DNA from: Thalassotalea crassostreae
GTDB lineage: Bacteria; Pseudomonadota; Gammaproteobacteria; Enterobacterales; Alteromonadaceae
Length of the DNA stretch: 64,000 bases
NCBI RefSeq assembly: GCF_001831495.1
Contig: NZ_CP017689.1
Coordinates: 1,116,001 to 1,180,000, forward strand
Reading direction: 5' to 3'
The notes beneath the pieces were generated by a model. It saw only the letters and a list, made by a program, of their open reading frames with translations. It was not told where the DNA came from and did no database searches. The translations under genes and the position numbers were made by a program. The first letter of the stretch is position 1, and the number at the start of each line of letters is the position of its first letter. Shown piece by piece: positions 19,080-27,966 of this stretch.

Positions 19080-19330
19080 TCGCACAATGGCGTGAGCCTA
19101 AAGCCTAACTCGCTGGTTAAGAGCATGAACTATCATCGTCGTTTAATCACTATTTGATGATGATTATGCCAAGTTGTCCAAGCCCATATTGCTTGATTAG
19201 ACACGCCATTGGTGCGCATACAAACAATAAGCAAAATCGTTTACACCTTAGCTAAGCCTGAAACTAACTGAACGTTTGAATCACTTTGCTTGAATAGTGC
19301 TAGTCAAAGGTTAACCGAAGAATGTCTAGT
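19080..19330 (+). other. Non-coding right end of the IS; candidate bridge RNA region
   Basis: About 250 bases after the transposase lack a convincing gene but contain hairpins, for example ATCATCGTCG with TGATGATGAT at 19132-19162. In IS1111-type members of the IS110 family the structured guide (bridge) RNA is encoded in the long end downstream of the transposase, so this is the natural place to look. No conserved element was recognised directly. Confidence 0.3.
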
Positions 19331-19357
19331 GCCCCTATTTTCACCAAGGAGGATGGA

Positions 19358-19465
19358 ATGATAGGCAGTGATGAGATCACATTAAGAGAGCCTCAATATG
19401 TGTTTGCAGTAAACGATGATTTAATTGCAAAGCGACAGAACGAAGCAGACGTTTTTGCTAATTGA
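19358..19465 (+). CDS. Possible 35-residue peptide with strong ribosome site
   Basis: An AAGGAGG sequence five bases before ATG opens a frame reading MIGSDEITLREPQYVFAVND and ending in TGA after 35 codons. It has no signal peptide or membrane segment and no recognised relatives. It may be the first part of a gene cut off by the IS or a chance frame; the good ribosome site is the only support. Confidence 0.3.
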   Translation: MIGSDEITLREPQYVFAVNDDLIAKRQNEADVFAN

Positions 19466-19534
19466 TATAAGAGGTGGCTGCTACGCAACCACAGAATTTC
19501 TAGTGCTTATTTGACAGGAAAAGGCTCATATGTG

Positions 19535-19945
19535 TTATGTATCGCCATCACATTGCTTCTTATTAGATTCTAGTGTCAGCAATTGATTTACAGTCATTCC
19601 AACACAAAAAAGTAAAGTACCCCAAAAGAAATAAGGATCTTCTTCCATAGATAAACCACCATGTTTCCCAGGTATATTCCCATAATAGAGACAGGCTGCT
19701 GCGGCAATTAGAATAAAAGAAGATGTGATAATTTTTTCTTTATTAGTGCGTTTACGTTTAGGCTTTTTAGTATCTTCTTTAACTTCAACTTCTGACTCTT
19801 CTTCCTCTCTTAGCTTTAATTCATGTAGTAAATCTTTATACCTTTCAGGATATGCTTCCTTATCGATATTTACTTCTACATCATATAACTCTTCGAGTGT
19901 ATAAGATTGATAGTCAGGTTTCACCAAATCCTTCCTTAGATACAT
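19535..19945 (-). CDS. Orphan membrane protein, two transmembrane segments
   Basis: A 136-residue protein, not recognised. Residues ~14-45 have a small motif seen in assorted bacterial membrane proteins (YTLEELYDVEVNIDKEAYPER), followed by an acidic then basic stretch (EEEESEVEVKEDTKKPKRKR). Two hydrophobic segments follow: IITSSFILIAAAACLYYG and YFFWGTLLFCVGMTVNQLL. The basic stretch before the first suggests the N-terminal part is cytoplasmic. It lies in the accessory island with other orphan minus-strand genes. Confidence 0.6.
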   Translation of the reverse strand: MYLRKDLVKPDYQSYTLEELYDVEVNIDKEAYPERYKDLLHELKLREEEESEVEVKEDTKKPKRKRTNKEKIITSSFILIAAAACLYYGNIPGKHGGLSMEEDPYFFWGTLLFCVGMTVNQLLTLESNKKQCDGDT

Positions 19946-20175
19946 AACAGCTTTATTAAGAAGAGAACACCTGCATTTGCTGTGTAAAGTGCAGATACTT
20001 ATTCGATAGCGTATGTCTCATAATCGCTCTTTTCTGCCGCTAGGCTTTTAATTTAAATTGCGTTATATTTATCTATGATGCAAATGCGCCAAAACGGTAC
20101 TTAAGTTGAAAAAGGTAACTTTACTATATGAAAGCTAAATGATTGGCAACTATTTAGGGATTTATGTTTCAGAAT

Positions 20176-20541
20176 TTAGCCCTGAACTTCCATTTTTTCT
20201 CCCCACTCATAAAACAATCTATCAATCGATTCTCTATCATTGCCAACTTCATACAGAGCATATAGTTTTTCGTGTAGCTGAAGTGACAAAAGCATTTCAG
20301 GATAGCCCTTAATGATTCTAAAAGGACCAAAATCAGGCTCAGTTGGAATCCACATATTGGAAGCTTGTATTACATTGGCTAGCCTAGAATTTATTTCAGA
20401 GGTGCCTTCACCAAAATTATTTTCCAATCGATAAGCGTATATTGTCATGTACTTACTATCTTTATACATATATATGCCATTAGCGACATATTCTTTACTA
20501 TTTCTATTTAAAGGGGTCATATGTTCAGGATCAAGTAACAT
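20176..20541 (-). CDS. Orphan cytoplasmic protein
   Basis: A 121-residue protein with no signal peptide or membrane segment and no family I recognise. It contains KYMTIYAYRLENNFGEG, DFGPFRIIKGYPEMLLSLQLHEKLYALYEV and a Trp/Glu-rich end. Only a weak ribosome site precedes the ATG. The 150 bases upstream and 230 bases downstream hold no other gene. Probably island cargo. Confidence 0.5.
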   Translation of the reverse strand: MLLDPEHMTPLNRNSKEYVANGIYMYKDSKYMTIYAYRLENNFGEGTSEINSRLANVIQASNMWIPTEPDFGPFRIIKGYPEMLLSLQLHEKLYALYEVGNDRESIDRLFYEWGEKMEVQG

Positions 20542-20690
20542 AATTTTATAATCTCGTTGGGTTTAAAATCTAATAGCCAGTTTGGGGAATTGCTTATACT
20601 TACCACCAATAGCAAGTATCTGTAGTTCGCTCTTTAGAGACCTTACCCTAATTAACTGTATTTGTTCAAGGCAGCTGTAAGAAACCCACT

Positions 20691-21053
20691 TTAACACAGT
20701 GATTTTTGTAAACGATACTGTCCCTGAATAAATAATAAGTGTGCGGCAAAGCGTTTGTTGGCGTTGTTATCAAACCAAACCGGTTCAATAATTTCTCTTT
20801 CAACCGCCGCTTCAAATATGCGTACCGGGTACTTTTTATAGAATGCTATTGAGAGTTCTACATGACAAGGTTTATTCGGGTATTGCTCATTTCTACTTTG
20901 TTCAAATTCTTGTTTTAATTGATCAATGAGTAATGGTGCGATGCTATTGTTGAGCCAGTCGATAAAACGATTAAAGCGCTTTGCCTGCCATAACTTCCAA
21001 GCCATCCAAACAAGGATGAGGCTGGCGATACTAAGCATGATGATTTCAGTCAT
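20691..21053 (-). CDS. Membrane-anchored protein of unknown function
   Basis: A 120-residue protein with an N-terminal membrane anchor (IIMLSIASLILVWMAWKLW) and a soluble remainder containing RFNRFIDWLNNSIAPLLIDQLK and RIFEAAVEREIIEPVWF. Not recognised. It follows ogt by 66 bases on the same strand and may be the third gene of the alkA-ogt unit, although no link to repair is visible. Confidence 0.55.
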   Translation of the reverse strand: MTEIIMLSIASLILVWMAWKLWQAKRFNRFIDWLNNSIAPLLIDQLKQEFEQSRNEQYPNKPCHVELSIAFYKKYPVRIFEAAVEREIIEPVWFDNNANKRFAAHLLFIQGQYRLQKSLC

Positions 21054-21119
21054 AAATAAAACTAATACAAATTATTAAACAATAAATGGGATCGGCAGAA
21101 TAACAATTTAATCTAATAA

Positions 21120-21641
21120 TTACACTTTAAAATATGCTTTTTCGTGCATCAGTAATTTTGCCTTGATGCCGATGCCACCGGCATAACCCGTTAGCTTCTT
21201 GTCTTTGCCGATGACCCTATGACAAGGAACAATAATAGCAATTTTGTTTGAGCCATTTGCCGTTCCTACGGCTCTAACTGCTTTTGGGTTGTTAATGATA
21301 TTGGCTAAATCACCATAACTTTTGGTTTGCCCCATCTCAATAGTTGTTAATGCATGCCAAACTGTTTTTTGAAAGTTCGTGCCTTGTTGCGCTAATGGTA
21401 AATCAAACACTCGACGCTCACCGGCAAAATATTGCTCGAGTTGTTGTTTGGCAATAGCGACAAATTCGGCTCCAGTATTTGAGCCAGAGCTAAAATTTGT
21501 TGTGTTGCTAACTAGGGTACAATTATCCAAGCAAGCGGCTGCTTTACCTTGTTGAAAAGCGACTTCAATTAGTCCGTCATTGCTAGCGATAATTGCAATA
21601 TCACCATAATCAGATGACAGAATGTTGTAATATTTATCCAT
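21120..21641 (-). CDS. ogt: Methylated-DNA--protein-cysteine methyltransferase
   Basis: A 173-residue O6-alkylguanine repair protein, of Ogt length. The acceptor cysteine is Cys140 in VPCHRVIG; the helix-turn-helix wing is YGDLANIINNPKAVRAVGTANGSN. It removes alkyl groups from guanine O6 and is used up in one reaction. Downstream of and same strand as the Ada-AlkA fusion gene (86 bases apart), so likely co-regulated with it. Confidence 0.94.
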   Translation of the reverse strand: MDKYYNILSSDYGDIAIIASNDGLIEVAFQQGKAAACLDNCTLVSNTTNFSSGSNTGAEFVAIAKQQLEQYFAGERRVFDLPLAQQGTNFQKTVWHALTTIEMGQTKSYGDLANIINNPKAVRAVGTANGSNKIAIIVPCHRVIGKDKKLTGYAGGIGIKAKLLMHEKAYFKV

Positions 21642-21727
21642 TTGTTTTCCCTAATTTTATACTTAGCTTTATTCTCAGCTTTATTCTTAAGTTTGACTTT
21701 GGCAGGTCTGGTGGAGCTGTCGTACGA

Positions 21728-23251
21728 CTATTCATTAGAAAGCGATAATGAATGCCATAAATAAATAGCAGCGTAAGCTCGCCATGGTCGCCATTGCTCA
21801 GCAATGTTGAGAATTTGTTTCGGCGTAACTTTTTGCTGTTCGGTTGAAAGTGCTTTAATAATGCCTAAGTCTGCAGCAGGAAAAGCATCAGGTAAACTTA
21901 GTCCACGCATCGCTAGGTAATTAGCAGTCCATGGACCTATGCCCTTAAGTTGACAAAGCTGTTGTTCAAATACTTCACTGTCTATCGCATTGTCAAAAAG
22001 AGACTCATTACTTCCATAGAACTCAACCCATGTTTTTAATGTCCGCATACGGGTATTGGTGATCCCTAAGTTATCAAACTCAGCGTCTGAAAGGGCACTA
22101 ACCGATGGAAACACTAAGGTTAATTGTTGAGGATACTCGATGTCTTTATTACAAGGTGGTTTACCATAACGTGTGGCAATTCTACTGGCTAAAGTCGTTG
22201 CGGCTTTTACCGAAATTTGTTGGCCTAAAATCGCTCGAATCGAAAATTCAAAGTGATGCCAACAGCCTGGCAGCCTTAACCCTGGAAATGCAGTTATTGC
22301 TTGTTTAATTTTGTCGTGAGTTCCAATTGTGCTTGTAATGACATCGAGTTCGCAATCTAAATCAAACATTTTACGCACACGGGCAATAATCTTAGGTAAA
22401 GCGGTATATTGATCTAAGTGCAAATCCAGTTGTAAGAACTGCTCGCGATTTAACAGTGAATTTTGATCCGCCGCATTGTTCCTATCACTGTTGTTCTTCG
22501 CATTTCTGTCTTTAACTTGCTTAAACTTCGCAGGGCAGCTAACTTCTATCCAGCCTGAACACCCATCTAACTCAATGGTACGTTGATAGGTGTCCTCTAT
22601 ATGTTCGACCCCAGGTATTAAACGAGCTCTAAAAAATGACAACATAAGGGCAAAGTCTAAGTCTTGGCTATAACGTAATTTTACCGACAAATAATCACTT
22701 TTCGAACGTTTAGAGCCAGTTCTAATTTGACTTGGTGTTTGCTTATATTGAGCCTTAATGTTGTCATTAAAACTACGTAAGCTGGTAAAGCCACTAATAC
22801 TGGCTATATGCGGCATTGATAATGTTGTTGTTAACAGCAGGTTTCGTGCATTAATTTGACGTTTTTGATTGATGAATGCTTTTGGCAACATGCCTAAATG
22901 CTGCTCAAAATAACGCTGTAATTGGCGCTCACTAATATCAAGTTTAGTGGCTAAATCATTAACGCTTATGGTTGGCTGAATTGATAAAATTTCTACTGCT
23001 TGCTCTAACAAAGTTGGTAACGGCATATTCGGTGAGAGTTCTGGTTTACAACGTTTACAAGGCTGGTAACCATAAAATTCGGCTTGTACGGCGTTTTGAT
23101 AATATCGTACGTTTTCTTCTTTTGCCGGGCCGGCAGGACAGGTTGGTCGACAATAGATCCCCGTGGTTAATACCGCTGTATAAAATTTACCATCAAATCT
23201 CGGGTCTCTTGATAGTCGAGCTTGTTGGCAGGTAGCGGGATCTAAAATCAT
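21728..23251 (-). CDS. Ada-type regulator / AlkA 3-methyladenine glycosylase fusion
   Basis: A 507-residue three-part protein. Residues 1-75 are the Ada methylphosphotriester domain with zinc cysteines Cys34, Cys38, Cys65 and Cys68. Residues ~85-185 are an AraC-type DNA-binding domain (ISVNDLATKLDISERQLQRYFEQHLG, HIASISGFTSLRSFNDNIKAQYKQTPSQIR). Residues ~200-507 are AlkA, with the HhH motif LKGIGPWTANYLAMRG and catalytic Asp in FPAADLGI. The protein should sense methylated phosphates, activate its own operon and excise alkylated bases. Start ATG 23251. Confidence 0.94.
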   Translation of the reverse strand: MILDPATCQQARLSRDPRFDGKFYTAVLTTGIYCRPTCPAGPAKEENVRYYQNAVQAEFYGYQPCKRCKPELSPNMPLPTLLEQAVEILSIQPTISVNDLATKLDISERQLQRYFEQHLGMLPKAFINQKRQINARNLLLTTTLSMPHIASISGFTSLRSFNDNIKAQYKQTPSQIRTGSKRSKSDYLSVKLRYSQDLDFALMLSFFRARLIPGVEHIEDTYQRTIELDGCSGWIEVSCPAKFKQVKDRNAKNNSDRNNAADQNSLLNREQFLQLDLHLDQYTALPKIIARVRKMFDLDCELDVITSTIGTHDKIKQAITAFPGLRLPGCWHHFEFSIRAILGQQISVKAATTLASRIATRYGKPPCNKDIEYPQQLTLVFPSVSALSDAEFDNLGITNTRMRTLKTWVEFYGSNESLFDNAIDSEVFEQQLCQLKGIGPWTANYLAMRGLSLPDAFPAADLGIIKALSTEQQKVTPKQILNIAEQWRPWRAYAAIYLWHSLSLSNE

Positions 23252-23597
23252 TTTCTGTCTAATACTGGTGAAGTTTCCATTATCTTAAAACAAAAAAGTC
23301 GAACTTTCTCGCGAAAATCCGACAGTATACCAAATGACTTAAAAATCTGAGTATTGAGAAATAATACTGATTATCAATATTGAAGTGCACTAAGAAGGAA
23401 ATTAATTATTTCCCTTCGGGAGTTCATCTGAAATCATATAACGGCTGTAAATTTTAAAAGATATGAATAACTATCTATATAAAATTTACTTTGTTATCTA
23501 ATCCCAGCTGCAACTCTCAATTACCCACATTTTCAAGTCAGTTGGTATTCCAAATCATAATACCCAAAGTTTATTTATCAAAAATAATCTTGTTGAG
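23252..23597. other. Intergenic region, no gene seen
   Basis: An AT-rich 346-base gap before the Ada-AlkA gene start. It should hold that gene's promoter. The only structure noted is an imperfect hairpin near 23393-23418 (GAAGGAAAT with ATTTCCCTTC) without a clear T-tract. Confidence 0.5.
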
Positions 23598-24161
23598 TTA
23601 CCAACTACGAACCCATGCAGTATCAATATGAACAAATCCTGAATTAGGGTAATAACCGACACCGCCAAGTTTTAACGATTTTGCCGTATCGCGGATCAAG
23701 GCAAGGTCGATACCTGGAATGGCAAAATCAATTGCCTGACCTTTCATGTGAAAGCTTTTCTTTGCGACACCGTTTGAACGACCTGCAAGCATGGCATTCG
23801 TCTTAGGCGAACGATAACCAGAGATAATGTGTATCTCCTTGTCTGTCACTAAACGTTGTTGGATCTTATGAAGAAACTGAAATAAACGTCTATCCATGGC
23901 GGCAACTTCATTTTGACGATGATCTCGAAGGTTTTTTTCAAATGATTTAATCACATCATTTTGATAAGTGCCATTTGCCCAAAATACGCCTTCAGCTCGT
24001 TCACCTGTATGGCGGTTATATAATGCTAAACGTTTGACTGATGTATCCATATTCATCGATGCATGCGCATTATTAATAAGTAATGGTGCGCTAGCGCCAA
24101 GTGCTACAGCACCTCCGACTTTACGAAAAAATTGACGACGATTATGACAAACTAAGCTCAT
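23598..24161 (-). CDS. mepK: Tat-exported MepK/YcbK-like peptidoglycan endopeptidase (DUF882)
   Basis: A 187-residue periplasmic protein with a twin-arginine signal (NRRQFFRKVGGAVALGASAP, cleavage near NAHASM). The peptidase M15-like core has SGYRSPKTNAMLAGRSNGVA, FHMKGQAIDFAIPG and FVHIDTAWVRSW with the metal-binding His and Asp residues. E. coli MepK cuts peptidoglycan cross-links. I chose ATG 24161 because GAGAGG lies just before it; an ATG five codons earlier has no ribosome site. Confidence 0.85.
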   Translation of the reverse strand: MSLVCHNRRQFFRKVGGAVALGASAPLLINNAHASMNMDTSVKRLALYNRHTGERAEGVFWANGTYQNDVIKSFEKNLRDHRQNEVAAMDRRLFQFLHKIQQRLVTDKEIHIISGYRSPKTNAMLAGRSNGVAKKSFHMKGQAIDFAIPGIDLALIRDTAKSLKLGGVGYYPNSGFVHIDTAWVRSW

Positions 24162-24477
24162 ACTACCTCTCAGCATTTTGCGGTCCCAACGTCTGCGGGG
24201 CCTTTTGAAATGGGATAATTGCGCACAGGTTAATGAAATGTTGCGAGCTTTTCAATGGTATGAAAAATGAACAGTTGTGGGTTTTTACGGCTTAAAACAC
24301 TAAGTCGTTATCATCTAAGAGTTTTTTCGTAGATTAAATTGAAAAATTAAATTGTTCGAAATTGTACAAGTGCATAGAATTGCGCAGTCTTATCGACGAT
24401 AGCTTACTAAAAATGGAAATTGTTTATTCATTCGTTTAATCTCGTCTCGTGCAGAGATCGTGTGTAATGTATCTAAG
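24162..24477. other. Intergenic region, no gene seen
   Basis: About 316 bases between mepK and tesA, both on the minus strand. It presumably holds the mepK promoter. No gene or strong hairpin was found. Confidence 0.5.
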
Positions 24478-25116
24478 CTACAGTATTTGATGTTGCTGTA
24501 GCACTTCAAAAATGTGCTCAGCTAAAAATTGATAACCGCGATCATTAAAGTGCACGGTATCCGATTTCATTTCTCTTTGTTTGATCAGATCTGTGACTAT
24601 ATCGTCGGCATAAACTAATTGGTACTCTTGTGCTAATTGATCATAAATATCTGCGGTACCAGCAAACAATCGTTTTTCTGGAACACCAATAAGTACCACT
24701 TGAATATTACGATGTTGTGCATACTCAATCATAGTGGCTAATGATTGTTTGGTTTTAGTCATCGACTTATTACGCAATATATCGTTGCCGCCGTGTAATA
24801 AAATCATTAATTCAATTCTGTCATCGTTGATAACAGAAGGTAATCGAGCTGCGCCTTGACCGCTAAGTTCGCCTGAAATTCCGGCGTTAATAACTTCTAA
24901 ACCTGTAAGCCTCGACAGTACATCAGGATAGCTATTGTTTTTAGTACTGCCTTTACCAAATGTTAAACTATCGCCAAAAGCTAGGATCTTAGCTTGATAG
25001 CTTAATGGCTTTACCTGAATGTCTGAACAACCAATACTAGTGAAGGCTACAAGCAATGACATTAGTAGCAACGGTAACTTAAACACGTGTTTGAACTGTT
25101 TTGAATATTTGATCAT
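24478..25116 (-). CDS. tesA: GDSL esterase TesA-like, predicted lipoprotein
   Basis: A 212-residue SGNH hydrolase (thioesterase I / lysophospholipase L1 type). Catalytic Ser50 in AFGDSLTFG, the GISGELSG glycine block, HGGNDIL asparagine block, and Asp186/His189 in DTVHFN complete the SGNH set. The N-terminus ends in a lipobox (FTSIGC, Cys30), so it is predicted to be lipid-anchored, unlike soluble periplasmic TesA of E. coli. Monocistronic. Confidence 0.88.
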   Translation of the reverse strand: MIKYSKQFKHVFKLPLLLMSLLVAFTSIGCSDIQVKPLSYQAKILAFGDSLTFGKGSTKNNSYPDVLSRLTGLEVINAGISGELSGQGAARLPSVINDDRIELMILLHGGNDILRNKSMTKTKQSLATMIEYAQHRNIQVVLIGVPEKRLFAGTADIYDQLAQEYQLVYADDIVTDLIKQREMKSDTVHFNDRGYQFLAEHIFEVLQQHQIL

Positions 25117-25287
25117 TGTGCTATTTCAAAAAATGCTTTACATATATTTCACATAAGGTGATTATAGAGGTCAGACCAAGGATGTCTATCAATAAGTAAG
25201 ATTTTAAAAAAACAATAAAAAATAAAAAAATCTATACGGATATATCAATAATAAAAATTAATAAATATCTTTGTCTGGGGAAGAAAC

Positions 25288-27837
25288 GTGACATTTCATA
25301 GAAACCAATCTCGCACGCACTTTAAACACAGTGTACTTGCACAAACGATCGCAGCAGCGATAACTCTTTCGTCATATTCTGCAATTGCTGCAGAACAAGA
25401 AGTCTCCGATGAACAAGCCGATATAGATGACGTTATCGTCGTAACGGCGCAAAAACGCGAGCAGAATGTAATGAAAACGCCAGTAACTGTAGATACAGTT
25501 TCGGCCGAAACCATTAAAGAATCTGGCTCTATCTTATTAAGTGAGATAGATAAGTTTATTCCAGGCTTTGATTTTAGCGACGGTAATATGACTCAAGCCG
25601 GTGTTACTATTCGTGGTGTATCAAGTCCAGGTATTACCGTAGGTGGTGATCCTTCTTCAGCGACATTTTTTGATGGTGTTTATATGCCTCGTGCCGCTCA
25701 AAATGTATTATTTTCAGATATGCAACGTGTTGAAGTGCTAAAAGGTCCGCAAGGGACACTATTTGGTAAAAACGCGGCAATGGGTGTGGTATCTATGGTA
25801 CCGAACGCGCCAAACGAAGATTTTGAAGGATTTGTAAAAGGTACTGTGGGTACTGACAACCTTCAACGTATTGAAGGTATGATCAATTTTTCATTAACGG
25901 ATAACGTTTATTTACGCGCGAATTTATTAACTAATACACGCGATGGTTATATTGACAACATTACAAGAGCCGAATGGAACGAAGGTACTAAAGTTTGGGA
26001 TTTAGGTGCGCAAGATCATAACGCAGCTCGTATCGCAATTAAATGGGATATCAGTGATCGCACTAATCTTCAATTGTCATACGATGTTGATGATTTAGAA
26101 CAAGCACCACCTATGGCTGTTGGGTACAGTGAATGGGCATACAAAATGGGTCAAGACCCATTTGGTGATAAACAAGAAAATGATGTACGCCATGGTGTCG
26201 AAAGTCGTGACATGTACGCCGTGACATTGAAGTTGAACCATGAATTTAATGACCAATGGTCAATGATGTTTGTGTCATCTTTTCGTGATTGGGATACCAT
26301 CAACCGTGAAGATGAAGACGGTACTGCCGATCCAACACGTTATTTAGATACCTCGAATAATGAAGATTCAAATATTCATTACAATGAACTGCAAGTGAAC
26401 TACAACTCTGACAAAATTAATTTTGTTGGTGGTATTACTTATTCAAAAGAAGAAGTTTGGCAAGAAACTGAGATTAATTTTACCACGGACACTGTTGCGC
26501 GTTTAGTGACTGGTGATCTTAATTCCGGTATCAAAGCAATGGTAGGTGAAGAAACGTTTGAAGCGCTGGGGATGGAAATGGATCATATATGGAATGCCGA
26601 TGAGTGGCAACATACAATGACGATTCTAGGCTTTCCACCAGAAGTATTCGCTTGGGGAGATACCTCATATAAATTAGCTGCAAGTCCCTTAGTTTTTAAT
26701 GAACCTTTGGTTTTCGGTCCTAGCTATGCAGGTGAGTTCTGGTCTGAAAACTTTTACAACACTGGTGAATTTACTTCATATGGTGTTTATGCGGATTTAG
26801 ACTATCAAATTACTGATAAATGGAATGTATTCGGTGGTTTACGTTACTCGGAAGATGAAAAAGAGTTTTCTTGGGAAGTAACACAAACACCATTTGCAGA
26901 GCAAGTACAAGGCGTTTCAAATTTATTCTTCCCGCCACGTGAAAAATACACGACCTCAAAAACTTGGGACAAAGTAACTGGTCGTATTGGTACGGGTTAT
27001 ATTATCAATGATGATCATATGGTCTTCGCTTCATTTGCAACTGGCTATAAAGCCGGTGGTTTTGACTCATTAAATTCTCCGCATGATAATAATCCATTTA
27101 GCCCAACCGCAGGTGAGTTAATCATTGATCCTGCAACCGGTGAAGTGCGCGATGTATCGTTTGACCCGGAAGAGTCACAAAACTTAGAGTTAGGCTATAA
27201 GGGTATATTGTTTGATTCATTAAGAACAACAGTAGCTCTTTACCATACGATTTTGGATGATATGCAAACGTCTCGTGAGTCAATGCCACCAGGGCAAGTT
27301 GCACCACTGCCAACGGTTGTTAACCAAGACGTAACGATTGATGGTATTGAATTAAGTTTAATTTGGGAAGCGACAGATACAATCACTGCTGGAATCGTAA
27401 CCGATTATCGTGAAAGCGATACAGAAACAGCATCTTACTATAATTCTATTGGTGAACTAATCCCGGAAACTTCGACTACAGGTGAGTCGTTAACATCTTA
27501 TACAGTGACGTTCGATTGGTTACCTGATATTGGTCTAGGTAATACTAAATTGCATATGGACTATGTATTTGTTGAAAATGGTCGTAAGTTTGAGGTAGGA
27601 ACACCTGAATGGGAAAAGAACCTTCCTAACTACTTAGATGATCGTCAAGATTTAAACGCTCGTGCTTCTTGGGTAAATGAGAGTGATAATCTTGAGGTCG
27701 GCATTTGGGGTAAGAATCTTCTAGATAACCGCTATGTAGAAAGCGCAGGTGGTCGAACTGTTGAGTTCTTTGGTACAGCATTTGGTCGCGTTAATCGCGG
27801 TATAGAAGCGGGCGTTGATGTTAAGTACTCATTCTAA
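25288..27837 (+). CDS. TonB-dependent receptor
   Basis: An 849-residue outer-membrane receptor. Signal peptide to about residue 34 (SSYSAIAAEQ), TonB box region DDVIVVTAQKR, plug domain (SILLSEIDKFIPGFDF, GVTIRGVSSPG, VEVLKGPQGTLFGKNAAMGVVSM) and a barrel ending in GIEAGVDVKYSF with terminal Phe. The substrate cannot be read; plug and barrel match the large receptor group used for carbohydrates and other nutrients in marine Alteromonadales. Start is GTG 25288 with GGGGAAGAA before it. Next downstream is a membrane AraC-type regulator. A terminator follows. Confidence 0.93.
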   Translation: MTFHRNQSRTHFKHSVLAQTIAAAITLSSYSAIAAEQEVSDEQADIDDVIVVTAQKREQNVMKTPVTVDTVSAETIKESGSILLSEIDKFIPGFDFSDGNMTQAGVTIRGVSSPGITVGGDPSSATFFDGVYMPRAAQNVLFSDMQRVEVLKGPQGTLFGKNAAMGVVSMVPNAPNEDFEGFVKGTVGTDNLQRIEGMINFSLTDNVYLRANLLTNTRDGYIDNITRAEWNEGTKVWDLGAQDHNAARIAIKWDISDRTNLQLSYDVDDLEQAPPMAVGYSEWAYKMGQDPFGDKQENDVRHGVESRDMYAVTLKLNHEFNDQWSMMFVSSFRDWDTINREDEDGTADPTRYLDTSNNEDSNIHYNELQVNYNSDKINFVGGITYSKEEVWQETEINFTTDTVARLVTGDLNSGIKAMVGEETFEALGMEMDHIWNADEWQHTMTILGFPPEVFAWGDTSYKLAASPLVFNEPLVFGPSYAGEFWSENFYNTGEFTSYGVYADLDYQITDKWNVFGGLRYSEDEKEFSWEVTQTPFAEQVQGVSNLFFPPREKYTTSKTWDKVTGRIGTGYIINDDHMVFASFATGYKAGGFDSLNSPHDNNPFSPTAGELIIDPATGEVRDVSFDPEESQNLELGYKGILFDSLRTTVALYHTILDDMQTSRESMPPGQVAPLPTVVNQDVTIDGIELSLIWEATDTITAGIVTDYRESDTETASYYNSIGELIPETSTTGESLTSYTVTFDWLPDIGLGNTKLHMDYVFVENGRKFEVGTPEWEKNLPNYLDDRQDLNARASWVNESDNLEVGIWGKNLLDNRYVESAGGRTVEFFGTAFGRVNRGIEAGVDVKYSF

Positions 27838-27895
27838 TATGCCAAACCAAATCATCAGTAATGAACAGACATTATTACTGAATTGATTGATATTT

Positions 27896-27924
27896 AAACG
27901 CCGGTCACAGACTGGCGTTTTTCT
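27896..27924 (+). terminator. Terminator after TonB-dependent receptor
   Basis: Arms AAACGCCGGT and ACTGGCGTTT around CACAG, followed by T residues, 58 bases after the receptor stop codon. Confidence 0.88.
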
Positions 27925-27966
27925 TTTAGTTTGTACAATTTCTAACGTTTTCAATGCTAGAAATAG

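Larger units (their letters stand above)
17954..19330 (+). mobile_element. IS110-family insertion sequence (IS1111-like layout)
   Basis: One transposase gene with short left (~80 bases) and long right (~250 bases) non-coding ends. The left end is set where attC pairing stops; the right end is a guess, as no clear border or repeated target core was found. Within the left end a perfect 9-bp hairpin (GAAGTCTAG, loop CGATAAA, CTAGACTTC, 17980-18004) precedes the gene. IS110-family elements use DEDD transposases and a bridge RNA; a subgroup of IS1111 elements is known to target attC sites, which fits the left junction. Confidence 0.6.

Noticed and set aside
16709..20541. Prophage or anti-phage defence island
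   Set aside because: No phage structural genes, nucleases, helicases or toxin-antitoxin pairs could be recognised among the orphan proteins.
25117..25287. Riboswitch before the TonB-dependent receptor
   Set aside because: The leader is a run of A/T-rich sequence with no conserved motif of cobalamin, TPP or other riboswitches.
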